A DNA stretch of 64,000 bases from Hippopus hippopus (taxonomy: Eukaryota > Mollusca > Bivalvia > Cardiida > Cardiidae): positions 12,498,255 through 12,562,254 of the forward strand of contig OX328109.1 of NCBI GenBank assembly GCA_946811185.2, given 5' to 3'. Below, piece by piece: positions 35,501-43,600 of this stretch. The position numbers were made by a program, and so were the translations under genes. Positions within the stretch are counted from its first letter, which is position 1. Each line of letters opens with the position of its first letter. Below the pieces are notes generated by a model. That model worked only from the letters and a program-made list of their open reading frames with translations, ran no database searches and was not told the DNA's origin.

Positions 35501-38500
35501 TAGAACTGGGGATTGTGTGGAAAAGGGTTCAGTAGTAGGAAGGCTTCCATTACAATTTCAACCAAATTTGTGATTGTTTTCTAAACGGCTCATATCTTAA
35601 CCCTAAGAATGCCGAATACATAGATAGTTGTAATACCATGGTTGCTTTAGTCCAGAACATTTAAGGTAAGTGGATATGGTAGATCAAAGATCAGACTGCA
35701 CACTGTGTGCAGTCCGATCTTGATCTGCTCTGGCCACAAAAGCAACTATAGTTGTGAAAAGCACTGTAAGGGTTAAAAAGCTGTCACCCTTGGGGACATA
35801 AATTGTCATATTTTGTTCAGTCAGTAATTGGTGAATTTTGGACTCTCAAGAATTAATGATAAATATAACCTTTCTTACTTGTCTTCCTTGTTTAACAGTG
35901 AAACATTGACTTGCCCAAGGATGACATTTAGATATAGCCTGAAAAAAAAAGAAAAATATTATATATAGGTAACTTACAGTATGGAGAAAACGAAACTCTT
36001 TATCAGTTTTTATAGGTCGTTATCCAGAATATTTACTCAAATCAGAATTGCTTTGTTTGTATGATAATTGAAAACCATTTTTCAAATGACAAAATTTTAG
36101 ACTTGCCTAAATTGAAAGGCTTTGCAGATGACAAAATTTTGACTCAAAAATTCACCATTGGAAGGGTAGAAAAGAATGTGGTATAAGGAGACTATGCCAA
36201 TTACCAGACAGACAGATTTAGATGGAGAGTGAGAGAGGAGGGGGATGGGCTGGACATAGACAGTCAAACAAACAAAAATTTACCCATTTGTATGTGGAAG
36301 ATGATCTTCATAGTCACGAAAAATGTTCTTCCTTTTGGCCATCCTTGTTTGAAGGTCAGTGAGAAGTTTCCGATCATTGACAGACGGGTCTCGTATATTC
36401 CTAAAATCAGTAAATAAATCTATCTTTCAACTAACCAAATGTCCATGCAATAACACATCTGCGATATTTATTTTTGATACACCACGAATATTCATAGATT
36501 TAGTATCTTCAAGTGACTCTGCCCCCATTTACCATATACATGTATATGGATGATACATAGTAGGTACATAGTGTTGTTGTATATTAAAAATATCTAATGA
36601 GGTTGGGAGAATCGATTACTGTCAAGCCTTGGCACAACCCACAGAACATTCATTCATGTTCTATAAATATCTGGTATATCAAAAAATATTCTATCAATAT
36701 CCGTGGTATATCAAAAATAAATATAGCATAGGTGTTATTGCATGGATAGAGTCAGTTGAAATATAAACAAGTATTTCAAAATTTATACTAAATAGTTTTG
36801 ACAGAAGTACTGAAAGCATTAGCAAGAGCATCTATGACATGCAGCTTAGTTGGAGATGCTTGTATTGTATTGGAGTTTAAAGCCGTTTTAACAACTTAGG
36901 TCATATCATGGTGGTCAGTGCACCGATGCATATGTTTCCTGGCTTTCTCACACCAGTACTAATGCAACTTTCTTTCCAAGCCACTGACCACTATTCTCAC
37001 ATCAGAGATGAGAGGCAAAAATCACCGGAAAGAAAGTTTGCCTCAAACGGTATCGAACCTGCAACTACCAGGTCTCCAGTCGGATACACTAACCACTGAG
37101 CTACCTGGCTAGACTAGTTAGAGATGCACAGGGCTTGTAATTCATAGGTAGCAGGTTTGAATCCTGGCTCATCCAACTCTTTTTTGGTACACAAATACAT
37201 GTGAAACTACCCTATAAACAAAATTTTCTGTTTACCGCTTTCAAAGTGGTCTGCAAAAAGACCAAAAATCTTGCCTGATGAAAGTAATGTAGAAATTGTT
37301 CTAATAAACTCTTTACAACACAATCCCAAGTTTTAATAACTATGATAAGGCTTTCCACAGAATCCCGAGTTTTAATGACCCTGAGGAAGACGCCCTTTGA
37401 AAACATTGTTGAAAAAAGAAAAAAATTCTGGTAACCAGCATTTTCTCCTTTTCTTGCAATGTTTTCTTCCCTATCAAAAACAAATTAATCATTTGAGCCA
37501 AATATAAATTGTCGTCTATAAATGCTTTCAATTCAGACAGACAAGTCTACATTTTTCCCGTCTGGTAAGGGTTAAGACTGAGGATTGAGTGGTAAAGGGT
37601 TAAAGAAATATCAAACAAAAAGTAGCCAGTGGTTTTTAAAGAATCTTGTGTGAAGTCATTGTAAAAGAAACTCAAGAAAGCCATAAATAGCCAGCCAGAA
37701 ATAATGTTTAGTGCCTTCATTAATATAGGCTGTAGGAATTGACCAGGAAGGGCGTGGCTAACATTTGACATAAGTCAATCAGTTTATTTTTCATTCAAGT
37801 GGCCTCAAGCCAGTTTGGAATTACCTGTTTTGCCTCAATCTAAAGTGCAGTGGACTTGACCATAGCTCTACCCTGCCAGGTCAAGTTTTACAGCCTTTTA
37901 CAGAAATAACCAAAGAAAAAAAACAATCCCCTTACTTTATACTATCAGTGATCCTCTTTGTTCTATACCGTAGGTGTGCAATGCCACTTAAACACTTCTT
38001 CTGTGATGCCTTCATTTCATCCAGTTTCCTTTTGTAGATCTCAAAATCATTCTAGGATGATAAGAAATTTAAGAAAGCACTGATTGTCGGTGCTATTACT
38101 CAGCTGCCATTACTTTTTTTCTGTGGAAGTTCTATGCCAAAAAGGGACATAATTGTGTCATATAATATTTCAGGTTTCTGTAGATCTCAAAATCATTCTA
38201 GGATGATATGAAATGAACAAGAGCATTGTATGTTGGACTGTTGGTGGTATTCAGCTGCAGTTGCTTCTATTCTGTAAAAATTCTATGCCAAAAAGGGACA
38301 TAACTGCAGGGTTTTCCCTCAGCATTAACAATTGGGGGTCATTGTGACCCATCGTCTCTTTGGGGCTAACTTCTTTACTATTGGGGGTCAAAATAAATGG
38401 TTCCCTTGAACTCTCTTCATCTTCAAGCAGGGATTACAATACAATTCACCTCTAAACTCCAACCAAGTAAAGTCTTCATGCTAGTTCTGACGGAGAGATT

Positions 38501-40567
38501 GACTTCGATTTTTGATATATTATACATTCCCTCCTAAATTGCAGCTTCAAGTTACTTGATTGGCAGCTGTAGGCAGCAGACATTAACAAAGAGTTTACAT
38601 CGTCATGACATATTTTCTGAGAACAGAACAGACTCTTAATGAGTAATTTTATCTATTGGAAGTCGGGAAGCTATTAAGTATAGAGAACCCCACCAAGATC
38701 TTGACTGGGCCCGTATTTACAACAACTACCCCATGTATTTTATTGTAATAATGCATAAACCAGTCTTCTTCCATAAATAAATTACTGGAAAACCACTTTT
38801 ATCTAAAATAAAACGGAATGTAGATGCCTAATTACCAGAATGTAACAAAATGTTACAAAATGTTACGGAATGTTGATGCCTAATTCACGGAATGTTACGG
38901 AATGTAGAAGTAGCAACAACGGAATGTAACGAAATGTAATTCTAAACGCCTAAATTAATAGCGGAATGTAGGTAAATGAAGTATAATTGTAAATTAAACA
39001 ACAAATGAATCTAGGCCCGAAATTTGAATTTTGATAAATGTACATGAGAATAGTCAGATTTTAGGGGAAAATGTAATTGCAGAGACTTAAACGCCGGAAT
39101 GTCGCATATAACCAGACCTGGATATTAATCACAAAACTGTAACAGAATGTAGATTTATCACTATCGACATTTTTAGGTTTTTTTTTTTATATAGAATGGA
39201 TGCTTAGATGTGAAAGCTTAAACAACGAAATATTACGAAATGTAATATGAACTGCCTAAATACCGGAATGTTGCTAACTAAAGAGTAAATATATATTAAG
39301 AAACTCAATAATCCAGCCCGAAACGTGAATTTTGATCAAGGGAACACAATATAGTCAGAATATTGCGGAGAGAACACTTAACTATCATTTATGCTGAGAC
39401 ATAGTCCACCCGAACATCATGAAATGGAATCAAATCAGGAGCTTAAGCAAAGACTGACTATGAAATGTGGAGTTATCACCGTCGAAATTCATAGCTGTAG
39501 TGTTGAAAAGATGCAGCTAAAGATGTGGAACAATGAAATGTTACGAAATGTAATTTGAAAAGCCTAAATACTGGATGTAACAAAATGTTACAAAATGTAG
39601 ATGCCTAAATACAGGAATGTTACAAAATGTTGAAGCTTCTACAACGAAATGTTACCGAATGTAACTTGAATTGCCTAAATACTGGAATGTAACTAACTGA
39701 AATATAAATGCAGCTTAAGGAGGGAAAAAATACAGGCCCGAAAGGAATGTAACAAATTGTGGGGCCTAAATACGGGAATATTACAAAATGATACAAAACG
39801 TATATGCCTAATTCACAGAATGTTACGGAATGTGGAAGTGGCAACAACGGAATGTTACAGAATGTAATTTTTAAAAGCTAAATACCTGAGTGTAGCTGAA
39901 TGAAGTATAAATGTAAACTAAATAACACAAAAATCAAGGGCCCGAAATATGAATTATGATAAATGTACAAGAGAACAGCCAGCGTTTAGGGAGGAAATGT
40001 AACTACAGACATACGAGGTAGACTAGTTCTTAAATTTGAATTTTTACCATTCTTTATGGGGAGAAAATGTAACTATAATATATGAGCCATACTCTGGCAA
40101 AAGGAGGCTTAATGCATCTCCGTGATGCATGATACCAAGCAAGCGATCACAAAATTATTGATCCAAATTAGCCACATTTTTCAACAATCGATATAATCAT
40201 GTGGTACACTGGTCCTTGGACATACAGAAAATTGACCACTAGCAAAAAGATTCCGCCTAGGTCAGCGAGCGGACAGCGCAGGCTTACCTGGGCCAATTCT
40301 TTTCCCACGTGCATTAGGCCCCCTTTTCACAGAGCATGGGTTTAATGCGCATGCAGTGACTTAACACCAGGACGCAGCAAAATGTACCCAAATCTGGATT
40401 TTAAACACAGAACTATATAATGAAATATGAAGTTATCACCATCAATATTTTTAGTTTTTATACAAAATAGATACTCAGATGTGAAAGCTTCATCGACAAA
40501 ATGTAAATTAATTTCAAAAGTTTATATGTTGTAACGGAATGTTACAAACGAAGAAACGAAATCAATG

Positions 40568-40638
<71 letters not shown>

Positions 40639-43600
40639 CAGGCTCAAAACGAGAGTTTTGATTAATGGAACACAAAAGTAGATTTATCGAATTTGCGTTT
40701 ATTTATCATTGCCAATATGGGCGATGCCCACTGAAGGCTAATAGATATGTTACGGAGGATATAGGACGAAACCCATCCTAAGTTACGTGTGGTCCTTAAA
40801 TGTGCTCGATGTATCGCATCGTCACACGGGACCTCGGTTTAACGTCTCATCCAAAAGACTATTGGTAATTTTAGATGGCCAGCCATGGGAATGGAACCCA
40901 CACCCTCAAGTGACCCAAAACTTGACGGTTACGAGTCCTACGTGTTACCACCTGAGCTATGCGGGTCAACAAAAAAGTAGTCAGAATTGTTTCCATATAT
41001 AGTGACTATCGGTGTTTCTTTACATGTTCCATGGATCAAAATTATTTCTTTATGTTCCTTTTGTTTCTTTTGAAAAGGGGATTGTCACACAGCCACCATT
41101 CGATCCTAGTAAACGTCTTTCAGGCGCCGGACAGAGATCGAATGGTGCTCGGCCGACTTGCTTAAATCATTACTAAATAACCCTCCCCTCCGACCCCCCC
41201 CACCCCCGGCGGCAAAAAAAAGGTGCAGTCGCAAAGAAGTTTTAGCAGTACCTAAACCATCGAGGGATGCTGTCCGACGACCAAATTTTCAGCTGCCACG
41301 GCTCGATTTCGGAACATTTTGTTATACTATTCTGCAGTTTCTAAAGGCTTTACATTTCATTGCAAGCTATAGGACTGATTGGTTGATTGATTGATCGATA
41401 TTTGCGCCGCTTCCAACATTATTTATGTCATCTCTCCGCGACAGCTCGCGTATTCATGTTTGTCCTGTGTTTCACTAGTTCTAGACTTAGGCGCTGAAGT
41501 GTCTTGCCCAAGGGCATTCCCACTAAACCCTGTTGCTTTAAAGTTAGGCTCAAACCCGGGGCCTCCAGGTTAAGGGTCTTACATTTAACCACTGAGCCTT
41601 GAAGGACCATTGCAAACTCTAGGAAGCTATATACGTTTACACATAAGCACAAGATGTTCCACCTTTTACAGTAGAGCGATCCTATATGCATCCTCCAACA
41701 TCCTCTGGTCACCCCTTCTCCAAAAAGAACCTTTTTTTTAGCTCACCTGAGCACGAAGTGCTCAAGGTGAGCTTTTGTGATTGTGCTGTGTCTGTCGTGC
41801 GTCGTCAACTTTTACCTTGTGTACGCTCTACTGGCCACATTTTCAGTCCGATACTCCTGAAACTTGGTCAGAATGTTTGTCTTGATGATATCTCGGATGA
41901 GTTCGAAAATGGGTCATGTCCGGTCAAAAACTAGGTCACTAGGTCAAATCTTAGAAAAACCTTGTGTACGCTCTAGAGGCCACATTTTCAGTCCGATAGT
42001 CATGAAACTTGGTCAGAATGTTTGTCTTGATGATATCTCGGACGAGTTCGAAAATGGGTCATGTCAGATCAAAAACTAGGTCACTAGGTCAAATCTTAGA
42101 AAAACCTTGTGTAGGCTCTAGAGGCTACATTTTCAGTACACAACTCTTGAAAGCTGGTCTGAATGTTTGTCTTGATATCTACAATGGCAAAATGGGCTAT
42201 GTTTGGCTAAAAAGTAGGTCACTGAGAGAAATTCTAGAAAAAAGCTTGTGTAAAAGCTAGAGGCCAAATTTTCAGTCCAATAATTATGAAAGCGTGATAG
42301 AATGTTTGTCATAATATCTCGAAAGAGATTAAAAACGGGTCATGTTTGGTCAAAAGACTCAGGTGAGCGACTTCAGGGCCATCATGGCCCTCTTGTTTAT
42401 TATGTATTGATCAAGAATTACATTTCGGTACGGCTATGGTGCTCTTTAACGTAACAATAAAGGCCAAAATTTTATATAAACAAAGCGGGTGTTTAAATGC
42501 ATTTGAATTTATATCATACCATTTAAAAGTATGGAAATTATTGTGGAGATAACAATGTGTCATTGTCCAAGTGCTAGTCGCTGACAGAGAAATTAATTTC
42601 AAAACTAGGTTAAAACCTGCCAGGTAGCTTTGTCTTTTGTTTTTATTTTGAATGATTTTAAATTCTTTTTTTCTGCTGGCGACTAACACATGGTCCGACC
42701 AAACGATATCAGACTGTCATCTCCACAATATTTTCCATACTTTTAAATGGTATGATTTAAATCTAAGTGTATTATGACACCTAATTTGTTATTTTGGCCT
42801 TTACTGGGCCTTTAATAGTACGTAAATACATGAATGCTACATTCTGTTGTTTAGGCTCTGAAATTACGCTTTGTTACATTCGGGTGATGCACTTTCCACA
42901 CTTCGGAACAAATTATTTACATCACAATGTTTAGGCTGTACAAGGCTATGATAAGTCCTGCATGCTCGTATGCCCAATTTTCCAATTGCTTCAAAGAAGC
43001 ATAATATAAACAATGGTTCCCCCTCCTAACTCATAGTATATTTTTCTGTTCTTGACATCAGAATTTACATTTCGGGTGTGTTTTGTTGGTGTGTGTGTGG
43101 GTTTTGTGAGTGTGTTTGATTAACATTTATTCTTCTGTAAGCTGTATTCCGGTATTTATGCTCTTCAAATTAAAGTGCTATACGGCCTGCAACACGCGAA
43201 AAGGGACAGTCGGACATTTGCGTAAAGTGTCGTCTCAGATCAGCCTTATAGCATCTACATTTTGTAACATAACGGTGTTTAGGCTTCCACATTTTGTAAC
43301 ATTTCACACTATTACGTTCCAGTGCTAAGGCTTCACGTTTTATTACATTCCGGTGATCATCTTATCCTAACAGTCCGGTAGTGCAAGCTCTAAAATTGTT
43401 TGATGGATGGATGGATGGATAGATGGATGGATGGACAGATGGATGGATGGACTGATCGACTGACTGACTGATTGACTGACAGATTGATAGATTGATTAAT
43501 TGATTGACTGATTGATTGATATTTTGCCGCTTTCAACATTTACAAGAAATTGTAACATCAGTGTTTCGGCTCTACAAAGCAATGAAATCTCTAACACGCT

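Noticed and set aside
36229..36553. Plus-strand frames over 36284-36400
   Set aside because: Shadows of TMEM120 exon 3.
41158..41394. 78-codon plus-strand frame with proline run
   Set aside because: Pro run comes from a C-rich simple stretch; no homology, splice sites or neighbouring exon.
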